The notes under the pieces were generated by a model that searched no databases, was not told the DNA's origin, and saw only the letters and a list, made by a program, of their open reading frames with translations. A program made the position numbers and the translations under genes. From NCBI RefSeq assembly GCF_001540865.1, contig NC_033637.1, positions 4,766,058 through 4,830,057 on the forward strand: 64,000 nucleotides of DNA. The letters run 5' to 3'. Of the stretch, positions 10,550 to 20,953 are shown piece by piece. Origin of the DNA: Ananas comosus. Taxonomy: Eukaryota > Streptophyta > Magnoliopsida > Poales > Bromeliaceae. Numbering within the stretch: the first letter of the stretch is position 1; each line of letters opens with the position of its first letter.

Positions 10550-11725
10550 TAATCTTACAAAAATAGGAGAAAACATTCAAATGGCAACTTGCAAGCATAT
10601 TCCACTTCTTTTGATGCCATTGTGCTCCTGCCACCATAGTAAGTCCACATTGAGAACAAATTGTACCAGGATAGTACTATAGAACTTTTACTGGTGCATT
10701 GCAACTTCTCTTTTTGTGTATCAACACAGTAGACAACAAATTGGACACAGAACTGGAGTAACAAAGCATGTAAATGGCCTCAGTGCGAAAGTCGCACTCT
10801 TCTTTGACCTGTTTGTGATATGCTCAGTAGACTGATACTTTCATTGAAGCATTCTCAGTAGCAGGTTCTCCACCAAGAGTGTTCTGAGTAATGGCATTGT
10901 AGCTGGATTTACTGCCATAGTATAGCTCATTGATTATACCTTTGAGGTCACATGATGTGTTGTTAAAAACTGTCAAAGCAAACAGAATAACAGTATATAA
11001 ATAACTAACACGCATACTAAGCTTGGCATCAGTTAAACTGATTCAGGTGGAAGCAGAACCTTTATTAGAATATATGATCAATGCTAATGTAGTGTAGGTA
11101 CACAAGCTGCAAGAGGAAAAGATGAAATGGCATCATTTAAGAAGAATAAATAGCTGATCGATTCGGAATAAATGGCATCATCTTTATGTCTTACTTTCTG
11201 TATTCATCGAGAGAGCCCCTCCATAGGCGCAAACAATGCTATGCAGGGGAGAGAGCATGTAATAGCGGTATGAGAATCCTATATTTAATGGCACTTTAGT
11301 CTTGTTCCTACAAAACAAGATTTGACGCAGAACAACGTTAAACTTACAAAGAGTCCTGAAGTTTTTAAGGACTGTTATGAATAACTCATCCCTCAAAATA
11401 GAAAAGAAGAATGAATCTCATTGCGGAAGTTTATAGAATTGTATCACTTCCTGACTTGTTTCTGCTCTCCGTAGTCATCTATATTTGCACAGAAAGAGAA
11501 GCAGAGATTTCGAAGAACCAGAAGTATTGCCCTACTGTCAGAAAATTGTACATGAATCTTTAGATTTCTTATATCAACATTTTGAGCTCAAAGTAGCTAG
11601 TTTTTAACATAAGTCCAAGACGTACCAAAGAAAAAACTCGAACGACCATTACATTGTGAGTCACAGCCACAGATGGATGATATGCAGATGTAATTATCAT
11701 GTTATTTGCTAAGATATCCTGTCCA
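10550..11725 (-). other. Unidentified exon-like segments, minus strand
   Basis: Several short minus-strand stretches look more coding-like than their surroundings. About 10829-10972 follows an acceptor (GCTTTGACAG) and reads FNNTSCDLKGIINELYYGSK..., ending NASMKVSVY and a stop. Two others are a piece with ICTQCG-like cysteines near 10650 and an open frame around 11560-11720. They cannot be joined with confidence and no family was recognised. They may be a degraded gene, an unrecognised multi-exon gene, or chance. Confidence 0.2.
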
Positions 11726-12337
11726 CTTAAATTGCAATAATGATATTTGAATGATTTTTACCTTCCTCCTAAATAACTTGTGTCATCTCTGTATATTACG
11801 GCAATTGGATGACGGCATGCTGACACACAGATTCTCCTTTTTTTCTCTTCTCTTCTTTTGTTGCTCAATTAGGAAAAACTCTTCAATGGAAGATGTGAGC
11901 ATTAGAACGAAAAGTAAAAGGAAGAAGAATAATACTTTTGCGATGAATACAAATAACAACATATAAAGCTCAATTTCGTAAGGTCTTCTACAAACACAAG
12001 CATGATTATCATCAACAAGCAACCAAATGCAAGCAAGCACTATAGATGAAAATGCTAGATTCTTCTTGGTTCTTCTCATCCTGAAGATGTTACGAATCAT
12101 CATAATTAATATTTCATTCTTTAATTTAGTTCGACAGTATGAGTACCTAATCAAAGTAGTAACAAGTTTATACAGTCATGAATACCAAATCAAAACAGTA
12201 AAAGGTCCATACAGTGATCTCAATATAGGTAGAACTAAAGTTGCAAACAAAGCAGGCATATGCAGCAAAGCCAAGACCAAGATCAGTATAAAGTATGGAG
12301 TTACCGCACTAAACATATTAAATCAAATATTAAAAGA
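11726..12337 (-). other. 3' flank / probable 3'UTR of the PHF5A gene
   Basis: AT-rich sequence directly downstream of the PHF5A stop codon, with no supported coding frame. The open frames present on both strands have no family character. Confidence 0.4.
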
Positions 12338-12670
12338 TCATCTCTTCTTGAAGCCATATTTCTTCCTCTCGTAGAAGAGGTCGGTCTTCGCGCTCCCCAG
12401 GTTGACAATCTTAGGGCACCCGTCCCGATCCTTCTCCTGCTGCGTGCACTCTTTGCAGTAGTAGGCGTCAGAGATCCCAACCCCACCACAAATTACACAA
12501 CGGCCCTGGAAAGAGCCGTAATTACACTCGTCACATACGCGTACGAGCGTGCAAGGCCGCACATAAGAATCGCAGATCACGCATTTTCCATCGCACTTCT
12601 CGCACAGGCGGCCAATGGCGATGCCAGGCTGCTTTCGGCACATGATGAGGTCTGGGTGGTGCTTTGCCAT
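12338..12670 (-). CDS. PHF5A: PHF5A-like SF3b splicing factor subunit, 110 residues
   Basis: This is a core component of the SF3b complex of U2 snRNP, which helps recognise the intron branch point during pre-mRNA splicing in the nucleus. The 110-residue length equals the near-invariant family length. Thirteen cysteines (11, 23, 26, 30, 33, 40, 46, 49, 58, 61, 72, 75, 85), mostly in CxxC pairs, form the zinc-finger knot. The basic C-terminus KKYGFKKR is typical. The coding region is a single exon. An acceptor (TTTTTGCAG, intron end 12702) sits 31 bases upstream of the ATG, so a leader intron is likely. The plus-strand frame over the same bases is a shadow. Confidence 0.97.
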   Translation of the reverse strand: MAKHHPDLIMCRKQPGIAIGRLCEKCDGKCVICDSYVRPCTLVRVCDECNYGSFQGRCVICGGVGISDAYYCKECTQQEKDRDGCPKIVNLGSAKTDLFYERKKYGFKKR

Positions 12671-12701
12671 GATCTTTTGATGCTAATTAGTGCCTAATTT
12701 C

Positions 12702-14850
12702 CTGCAAAAAGTACAGCTTTCAGTGATTAGCTAAATTATTTATGGTCTCATTGTTTTTTTCCTTTTTGAAAACAAAAAAGGGGTAAATGTATTGTATTGA
12801 TATTATATGTACTGTACTGATATGTTCTCATGATTTTTTTCCTTTTTGAAAAAAAAAGGGGTAAATGTATGGACATTATATGTACTGTACTGATATTTTG
12901 ACTTTGTCCCTCAACTTTCGACTAAGGCACTTTAGTTCCTGAACTTCCCCATATGTTCAGTTACATCCTTGTGCTAAAGGAATTTGGCGATGTGTAATTG
13001 ACTTCTCTATAAAAGGCCTTGTAAACCTAGTTTTCAAGTACATTTAAACAAGAAAGTCACTTTATAGAAGAGTAAAACAGTCACTCTCTTTTGTTGTGGG
13101 TGGCTTGCAAATATGAGAAAGTTCAGGGACTACAGTTTCAGATGAAAAGTTTACGGACTATTACCCCCTGCCCCCCCCCCCCCCCCCCAAAAAAAAGAAG
13201 CATTCATAGTAAGCTGGGCATAATAGGAGATTTAGGCCGCGATGATTTGGCTGAAGCTTCCATAGAGTGTTATTGTAACAGAGCTATTCAAAGAAGTGCT
13301 AATAGCTTCTTTATTTAGGTCCCTTCAACAGCTTCCATCTGTGAAGAATTAAATGTTCCAATTAGATTATTCGCTTTTGGGGCCTAGAAGCTCCTTTTGA
13401 CTCCTCACCATAGCAAAAGATTTAGATATTTCGTTTGCCAAATACATGGCTATTGCTTCCCAAGTACAGAATCTACTCCAGAAGATATACAAAATAAAGC
13501 TTTACTGTAACAAGGATATTGTCATAACAAAATTCTAAAGGTGATAATCAAGAAAACTTTGACAGAATTTCACGTGTCAGATCTACTAATAGCTAGTTTG
13601 TTTATCGATGCAGCTTTCATTGGTAAAGAAGAAACTGAACAAAACAGAAAAGCTCAAACGAACAGCGTCAGCAAGCAGTTAAAGTAATGCATGGCATCCA
13701 GTTCATTGCGCAGCATCCTGTAGTAATACTGCCAATAAAGAAACACATAATGGAAATCAAAAACCATTTTTTTTAGCTTTCTAACTTGCATTTGGAATTT
13801 GAATATTACTTGGTTCGTCAGATGTGTCGAGCAAGTGGACTCCTCCTTACATTCTGGTATTGTAGTAGATAGCAGTGTTAGTATACCTAATATAAGTGGG
13901 CAGAAGAGAATTTACTTGTGCTCCGAAGATTTCAGCATGTCTTATTAAGTCAAATCCAAACCCTTTGTTAGTACAATCTCTTTTCTGGCCCTTCATAAAC
14001 TTATCTTAACACACTTCTGATTACTAATTCCAAGCTGATAACCCTCTAACATTTCAACCAAATAATTCTATAAATCCCTCACCCTATTCAACAAATCTTC
14101 TCTAAGAGATGGCTAAAACTCTATCATCAATTTGCATCTTAGTTTATTCTTTACTAGATAATATGTAACATACATGGTAGTAGGTGCTGCCATAAATTTG
14201 GGCAGGCACTATAAACCTTAAGCACGTAACATTAAACAAGTCAAGCAATTAAAAAATATTGCAATGGAAATTGATACTGCCAAAGCTATTTCTGATATTG
14301 TCAGAGAAAAAAAAAAAAAGCTCAAATCACGACTAGCTACAATGTATCTGCTCCCTTAATATCAAAATTAGTTTTACCAAAATCGATTCCCTATTGCAAT
14401 ATCATCCTATAACTGTGGTTTTAGTAAGAAAGAATCAAGCTTCGAAATATCGCTTAAGCTGCCAGAGCTAAAGTGTTTGCGATTTCGAGAGTTTCAGCAG
14501 TTTCTACTCTTCAACATCAAATACTTGGCAATCAGAATATCATAACAAAGTTTAATTTCATGACACAAACTTAATTGATGAAAAAAAAAAACTCTTTTGC
14601 TCTAAATTGCAATTTGACATCTTCGAAAATAGCAAAATCTCGTCCTTCTCGTCCACACAAAAAACCGAAACTACCAAGAAATAATTGGACTTAAACTTTG
14701 AAAAATTAGAAATTGGGTTTTTCACTTCCGAAAATCCAATTTACCAGGGGTAAATCCGTGTAATAGACCTTAAATCCTAGCAATAAAACCTAAAACAATC
14801 TAATTTAACAACAGATACAGATTCAACAATTGTTCTTGCATTGTTCTTAC
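12702..14850 (-). other. Probable 5'UTR intron of the PHF5A gene
   Basis: The acceptor at 12702 is clear. The donor is not: GAGGG|GTAAGAAC at 14850 and AAG|GTAAAA at 15042 are both good candidates. Inside are a roughly 80-base tandem duplication (about 12748-12895, sharing TTTTTTCCTTTTTGAAAA and ATATGTACTGTACTGATAT) and a C/A homopolymer run near 13172-13194. No coding sequence was recognised. Confidence 0.45.
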
Positions 14851-14991
14851 CCCTCTTCTGCAAAAATTCTAAATCTTACAAATTACACCACAAAACAAAA
14901 AACAAAAATCCATGGGATCTATAAAAAGAAAATAACACTTAGTCAAAATAATCTATAATGGGCGAGGAGTTACTCTCAAAACTCTCTGTGC

Positions 14992-15000
14992 AAACCCTAA
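14992..15000. promoter_or_regulatory. Telobox near the 5' end of the PHF5A gene
   Basis: AAACCCTAA lies close to the likely transcription start of the minus-strand PHF5A gene. This motif is frequent near the 5' ends of plant housekeeping genes for translation and RNA processing. Confidence 0.4.
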
Positions 15001-15208
15001 CTTGGTTCTAACATTAACTATTTAAATCCAAAAAAATTTTACCTTGTGATTACCCGAGAATACGAGCGTATATCCACTCCCTATTCCAAAGTTCTCATTT
15101 GTTATTATCGACTCACTTTGCCTTGTTCCGAGAGCACCAACAAATTGTGTTATTTACAACGAAGTCCCTCGAAATTATTTACTGAAGTTACAGTTTTGTC
15201 CCCAGTGT

Positions 15209-15558
15209 TAGGGATGCAAATGGATCCGGGTTGGTGGAGCTCCGCCCCGATCCGCCCCGAATGGGGTGGTAAGTGAGAACAAAAAATATAGAAAAATATA
15301 ACCCGCCCGAATCCGCCCCGATCCGCCAAGTAAATGGAGCGGGAGGCGGGAGACTCTTTCTTCCTTCAATCTACCCCGATTCGTTAAAAATCCGCTTCCG
15401 CCCCGCTCCCGCCCCGATCCGCCCCGAATGGAGCGGTAAGTGGGAGCCAAAAATAAAATGAAAAATAACCCGCCCCGAATCCGCCCCGCCCAGATAAGAA
15501 ATGGAGCGGGAGGTGGGGGAACTCTCCCGCCCCCGGATCCGCCCCGTTTGCATCCCTA
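15209..15558. mobile_element. hAT-like MITE with 8-bp target duplication
   Basis: Perfect 12-bp terminal inverted repeats (TAGGGATGCAAA / TTTGCATCCCTA) are flanked by an exact 8-bp duplication CCCAGTGT (15201-15208 and 15559-15566). The interior is GC-rich with repeated 'GATCCGCCCCG' motifs. Open frames here are by-products of this repeat. It sits immediately upstream of the PHF5A gene. Confidence 0.9.
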
Positions 15559-15702
15559 CCCAGTGTTTACTAAAACTTTACGAGGAACCCCCTCGACTGC
15601 AGGCAATTTCCAAATAACACATTTATAGCCTCGTTTTGTTTCCTATTTATTTATTTTTATTTTTTTAAAATAAAATTTTTTACATAGAATGGCACTCGAG
15701 TG

Positions 15703-16609
15703 TAGACCTGGCAAACAGGCGGATTGGGTAACTCGCGGGCGGGTTATTGTACCCACGGATTACTTGGGCACGGGTAAAATTTACCCACAAATTTTTAGGT
15801 AGCCAACATCATTATCCATACCTACCAACGGGTGGGCAGGTGGGTATGCGGGTTATCCGTAATTTTTTTTCTTTTTTTCTCTTATATTTTTTAAATGCAA
15901 AATACATATATATAAGTTTTAAAAATATAGCATAACTCATTATTTAAAATATCATAACATTCAATAAAAATATTTAAAGTCTTAGAGCTTAAAAATTTCG
16001 TAATATAAAAAACGTGATAAAAAATTAGAGAGAATTTGTAGCATGAATAAATAAAAAAATATATATTTTAAATAAGAAAATATATTTTGTAATTAAAAAA
16101 TAGGGAAAACTTTAAAAAACCCCCCCTGTGATTTCATAGTTTCTCACTTTGCCTCCCTGTTGTTTAAAATGTATCAAATTGCCCCCTTGTGGTTTCATTT
16201 TTATCTTTTCGATAGCTTTTTCGTTAATATTTCATTAAATTATATACAAAAAAAAACTTTATATACCTATCTAGATTTATCAAATATTCACTTTAGTACC
16301 CTTTAATTTTAACTTTATCACTGATTTAAGAAAAAAAATAATGAAATTGATAAGAAAAAAAGAAAAAAGAAACCATGGGGGGCAAAGTGAAAATCTACGA
16401 AACCACAGGGGGTTTTTTGAAGTTTTGCCTAAAAAATATATGTACGGGTATCCGTGGGTACCCGCGGGTTACCCAAAATGCCCATAGCTTAATGGGTACC
16501 CACCCGTTTTATCCGTAATTTTTTGGGTTGAAAATGTTGGTATCCATACCCGCAAATTTGCGGGTAACCCGCGAGCACCTGCGGGTATGGGTCGAGATTG
16601 CCAGGTCTA
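15703..16609. mobile_element. hAT-like element with 8-bp target duplication
   Basis: The ends are TAGACCTGGCAA and TTGCCAGGTCTA, flanked by the exact duplication CTCGAGTG (15695-15702 and 16610-16617). Internal 'CGGGTTA' and 'GTACCC' motifs repeat near both ends. A second foldback element is nested at about 16105-16431. No transposase is encoded. Confidence 0.9.
16105..16431. mobile_element. Foldback MITE nested in the hAT-like element
   Basis: The left arm has AAAACTTTAAAAAACCCCCC, then TGTGATTTCATAGTTTC. The right arm is the inverse (GAAACCACAGGGGGTTTTTT, GAAGTTTTGCC). The middle is AT-rich. Confidence 0.75.
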
Positions 16610-17147
16610 CTCGAGTGGACAGTAGATTATTCATAATCTTTGTATCTAAATTGTTTATTTGGTAATAAAAACTAAAAGCTTGAAAATAATTTTTTTTACT
16701 TTCAAATTTTTTTTAAATAAGTTGCCATCTAAACGTGACCACAGTAAATTATAACCTAGAAGTCACGGACACGACACGGCTCGGACACCGCGATTCAGCA
16801 ACTTTCAAGAAATTAGGATACGGACACGCCATGAAAATTACTAATAAAATATAATATTATTAATATAATAATATTTTTATTATGTATAAAATATTAATTT
16901 TGGTAAAATATTATTATATTTTTTGTACGAATGAAAGTTAAATAAAAATTTCATTAATAGTTTTATATATTTTAAGAAAAAAAAATTCTCCATCATACAT
17001 AATTTATTTATATTGTAAAAAAAAATTATAGCATTCATCAAAGCTAAATATTTTTCATTTACATTATATATTATATATAAAAATAATATATATATATTAT
17101 ATAATATATATATAATATATCATATTATATAGATATAGTAGGTTGCT

Positions 17148-17669
17148 GTCTCTTAGAGCACGGAGCCGCTCCGTGCTCCTGAGCCGTTTTCGATGGGACT
17201 CTCAATCGACGATCGGCTCCGTTAGACTTGATCTAGGGTATTTGAAAGTCTCTAGAAATAATTTTTGTGATTTTTCGATATCATTTACCCAGTGATCGAA
17301 AGATTCAAATCAATAATTTTAATGGTTGATATCGCCGTTTTCAAGTTTAACGTGAGAAGTATTAAATCAGATAAAATTTTGATACAAATTTCTTATACTA
17401 TCTTACAACAAGATCAATATTATGATCAAAATTTAGTGCTATATCACCATTTTTATAGAATTTTTATTTCATCTGCTTTAAAATTATTGATTTTGAATCC
17501 TTCAATTGCTAGGTAAATGATATCGGAAAATCGCAAAAATTATTTTCTAGAACTTCAAATACGCTAGATCAAGTCTAACGGAGAGCGATCGTCGATTTGG
17601 GAGTCCATCATTCGAAAACGGCTCAGCACACGAGAGGCTCGTGCTCTTAAGAGCACAGCAGCCTGCTCT
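17148..17669. mobile_element. Foldback MITE ('GAGCACGGAG' word)
   Basis: Inverted ends run from GTAGGTTGCTGTCTCTTAGA to its inverse at AAGAGCACAGCAGCC. The hairpin word GAGCACGGAGCCGCTCC lies next to the left end. It is flanked by TA repeats. Confidence 0.85.
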
Positions 17670-17682
17670 ATATATAATAATA

Positions 17683-18215
17683 GAATTAGCTACTATACTA
17701 TCTAAGTACCGGAGCTCCGGTACTATAGTGTTTGTTTTCGATTTAGGGCCGTTCAAATCAACCGATCCACACTGTTAAATATGATCTGGGGTATATGAAT
17801 TTTAGGAATAAAATTTTAGTTTTTTTCGATAATCGTTTACTTAGTAAATAAATTAGATCAAAATGGACGGTTGGAAATGAATAATCTTTAAATATTGAGC
17901 ATAGGATTTTAAATTCAAGATCAAGAATGTTAACCTTAATCTATATAGTTTAAAGTATTTTCTATCAAAATTTGAAGAAATTCTTCTACACCGTTAAAAC
18001 TCCAAACTGTTCATAATAACCATTGAAAATTGACAATTTTAAAATAGTTTGATCATAAAGTAAACTATGTCGAAAAAATATAAATTTTATTTCTAGAAAC
18101 TTAAATACCCTAGATCAATTTAACGTTGTGGATCATTGATTTGAACACCGTAAGATCGAAAACTCAACACTATAGTACCTGAGCTCGTACTATAATAGTA
18201 TAGTAGCCTAACTCT
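17683..18215. mobile_element. Foldback MITE ('AGTACCGGAGCTCCGGTACT' word)
   Basis: It begins GAATTAGCTACTATACTATC, followed by the near-perfect palindrome AGTACCGGAGCTCCGGTACT. It ends with the inverse (ATAGTATAGTAGCCTAAC). It is about 530 bp and has no gene. Confidence 0.85.
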
Positions 18216-18255
18216 ATATATATATATATATATATAATATATATATATATATATA

Positions 18256-18468
18256 AGTAGGCTAAGATACTTGTAAAAGTATCATGGGGTGGATACTTGT
18301 GTGTTTTTTAGCCCTTCGATGGAGAGATGTGAGGTTGAAATGATGGTGAGGTGTGTAGTGGAATAGTGTTAATCCAAGGGCTATAATATCAAAAAGTAAG
18401 ATCCAATGGCTTAAAACCTAATAGCACCAGATGATGATACTGTAAAAGTATCATAGCTCAACTCTATA
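18256..18468. mobile_element. Short foldback MITE ('GTAAAAGTATC' word)
   Basis: The left end AGTAGGCTAAGATACTTGTA and the right end (GTAAAAGTATCATAGCTCAA) are inverted. The core has the short-subfamily signature 'CCTTCGATGGAGAGATG ... GATGGTGAGG'. Confidence 0.8.
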
Positions 18469-18472
18469 TATA

Positions 18473-18522
<50 letters not shown>

Positions 18523-18525
<3 letters not shown>

Positions 18526-19056
18526 CCGTGCTACTATACCTATATGAGTATTGAGCCCTCGTACTTTATAAGTTGTTTCAATGATAGAGCTTCCAACTCG
18601 ACGATCCACTCCGTTAAATTATTGATCTAGATATTTGAAACTTCTAGAAAATAAATTTCGTAAAAATTTCGAAATCATAATAAAGTCCATCAAGCGGGCA
18701 TAAAAGAACGGTCAAAATCGAACGATGTCTTAAAAAGATGATCAATTCTTCAATTCAAGATTGGAGTTATTGATCTTTATTTAGGTAGTGATAAAATTTT
18801 CTATCAAAATTTAACAAATTCTGATTTTTTTTAACACAGTTAAACTAGCAAGTATTCATACCGGCCATTAAAAATTGTCAAATTTTGTAACCTTTGATCG
18901 TAAGGTAATGATCGAAAAATTATAAAATTATAGTTTCTAAAAAGTTTTAAATGCTGTAAATAACTTTAACTATGTTCGATATTCGGAAGCTCTATTACGA
19001 AAACGATTATATAGTACGAGAGGGATCGTACTCATAATAGTAATATAGCCGGACCC
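18523..19056. mobile_element. Foldback MITE ('TATGAGTA' word)
   Basis: It begins AGCCGTGCTACTATACC and ends CATAATAGTAATATAGCCGG. The arms contain 'AAGTTGTTTCAATGATAGAG' and its inverse. Related copies are at 39383 and 44746. Confidence 0.8.
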
Positions 19057-19121
19057 TAATATAATATAGAGAAGAGAGAGAGAGAGAGAGAGAGAAGAGA
19101 GAAGAAGAGAAGAGAGAGAGA

Positions 19122-19667
19122 GTTGAGCCTAAGAAATCTAATCGATAAGCAACGGCTCCGTTCCACTCAATTGTTTTCAATGATGGAGCCTCCCAAATCG
19201 ACGATTGCATCAGTTGAATATGATCTATACCACTTGAAGTGTTTAGAAATCAAATTTCATATATTTTCGATATTGTTCTCTTATCCATCGAGTGGACACA
19301 AAAATGAACGGCTGAAAATGAATATTCTTTAAAAAATGATGATAGGAGTCTTGTAATCAAGATCAAGAGTATAGATCTTGTTTTAAATAGTCTAAAGAAT
19401 TTTCTAACAAAAATTCAATTGATTTGGATATCTTTACGCCGTTAAACGAGAAAACGCCTCATATCGACCATTAAAATTACAAATTTTGAAACCCTTTGAT
19501 CATTAGGCAAATGATGTCAAAAAAGATTTGAAATTTGATTTCTAAACACTTCAAGTGGTATAGATCATGTTCAACGGTGTCGATCGTCGATTTGGAGACT
19601 CTATCATCGAAAATAAATGGGTGGCAACGGAGCCCGTTTGCTATCGATAGTATTCTAGCTCAACTCT
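19122..19667. mobile_element. Foldback MITE ('TTGAGCTA' subfamily)
   Basis: It begins GTTGAGCCTAAGAAATCTAA and ends GATAGTATTCTAGCTCAAC. The word GGCTCCGTT / AACGGAGCC is present at both ends. It is preceded by a GA-rich run. Confidence 0.8.
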
Positions 19668-19825
19668 ATATATATATTTTAATTGTATGCACAATGGATT
19701 GGCATTAAATTAGCATCCAAGGAGTGTCCACATCAGACACGTGTCCGACACGGAAACGCACGCGTCCGACACAGACACACGCGCGCCCGACACGGACACA
19801 TAAGGCTTACATAAGTGTCCGTGAT

Positions 19826-20366
19826 GGGCTTTTTTATAAAATGACCATCCAGGAATTCGAATTTGGCAAAATAACCCTACCAAAATTTCATTTGTAAAAC
19901 TAACCCTCCTTTCGCCATGTGGGCGCTACGTCAGGGATTCTTCAAAACGATGGTGAATCGTTCACCGCCTTTAGTACAAATCCCTACTCTGATGCGCAAA
20001 TCTTTCCAAGTTCAGAGTATGGTGTCCTTGATAAGACGGTGAATCGTTCACCATCTTCATAAGGCGGGTAGCCCTAGAGAAGACGGTGAATCGTTCCCCG
20101 TCTTCTCGAGGGCACAGGAACAGCGGACTTGAAAGGGTGGACTTGTAAGGGGAAGGGGGGTTTTGCACTAAAGACGGTGAATGGTTCACCACCTTCTGAA
20201 GGCGGTGAACCATTCACCGCTTTCACAACAAATATTACAAAGATGGTAAACGATTCACCGTCTTTGTGAAGAATCTTGATGTGGCGTCCACGTGGCGAAA
20301 AGAGGGTTAGTTTTACAAATAAAATTTTGGTAGGATCATTTTGCCAATTTTGAGTTTTTGAAGCCC
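19826..20366. mobile_element. Foldback element with internal palindrome array
   Basis: The long arms (GGCAAAATAACCCTACCAAA and the inverse GGTAGGATCATTTTGCC) extend over about 110 bp, with termini GGGCTT/AAGCCC. Flanks TCCGTGAT (left) and GCCGTGAT (right) match at 7 of 8 bases. Between the arms lie about six copies of a short palindrome based on GACGGTGAATCGTTCACCGT (about 19945-20262). Confidence 0.8.
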
Positions 20367-20446
20367 GCCGTGATACATAGATTATAACCTAAACAATTAT
20401 GACAGTAAGAAAAAAAATTTGTCTGTATGACAAATTATATTTAAAA

Positions 20447-20627
20447 GGGCTTTTTTTTGCATTTGGCATCTTTAAATTTTTTTTCACAAATAGTCTCACT
20501 AAATTTATAATTATAATTTTGTACCAATTCCCGTAAGGACTGATCTAGCCCCAATCGTGATATATAATAAAAATTTGGTGGAACTATATGCAAATTTTTT
20601 TTGAGGGGCCAAATGAAAAAAAAGCCC
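20447..20627. mobile_element. 181-bp MULE-type MITE with exact 9-bp target duplication
   Basis: The ends GGGCTTTTTTTTGCATTTGG and its inverse (CCAAATGAAAAAAAAGCCC) are flanked by an exact duplication TATTTAAAA (20438-20446 and 20628-20636). It lies 326 bases downstream of the CBSCBSPB stop codon. The remainder up to 20953 is probably 3'UTR. Confidence 0.9.
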
Positions 20628-20953
20628 TATTTAAAAACATAGAAGCATAAGCAAGGTGTGAATAGCTTTTATTAATGGAAATTTACAATTACCATTATAT
20701 AGGATGTTTATACATAGTACAACAACAAATAACAATGATGTAATTACTCCGAAAAATGTTTACATGTTACAACTCACAATAGACAAATGAAAGTAGTCCT
20801 CAACCCAGCAAAAACAAAATTTTGTCCTCCGAATCTCTCGCGGCATTAGTGATCAAACTAATCTGTGAGTGTATCCAAGTTTAATGTTAACTATGTTTAG
20901 TTAATGATGATCAGTGGAACAAGGTGCTTTTGGTTCTCAAATCCTGAGCACTT

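Larger units (their letters stand above)
16760..20383. mobile_element. Compound MULE-like element filled with MITEs
   Basis: The flanks share ATTATAACCTA (left about 16749-16759, right about 20384-20394), a possible 10-11 bp target duplication. Internal ends carry TCACGGACAC and GTGTCCGTGA. Five foldback MITEs in a row (17148-19667) and one more foldback (19826-20366) lie inside. The outer assignment rests on short matches. Confidence 0.5.

Noticed and set aside
12260..12697. 145-residue plus-strand open frame
   Set aside because: It is antisense to PHF5A, whose 110-residue frame is exact in length and cysteine pattern.
15208..15628. Open frames in a GC-rich block
   Set aside because: They are produced by the internal repeats of the hAT-like MITE at 15209-15558.
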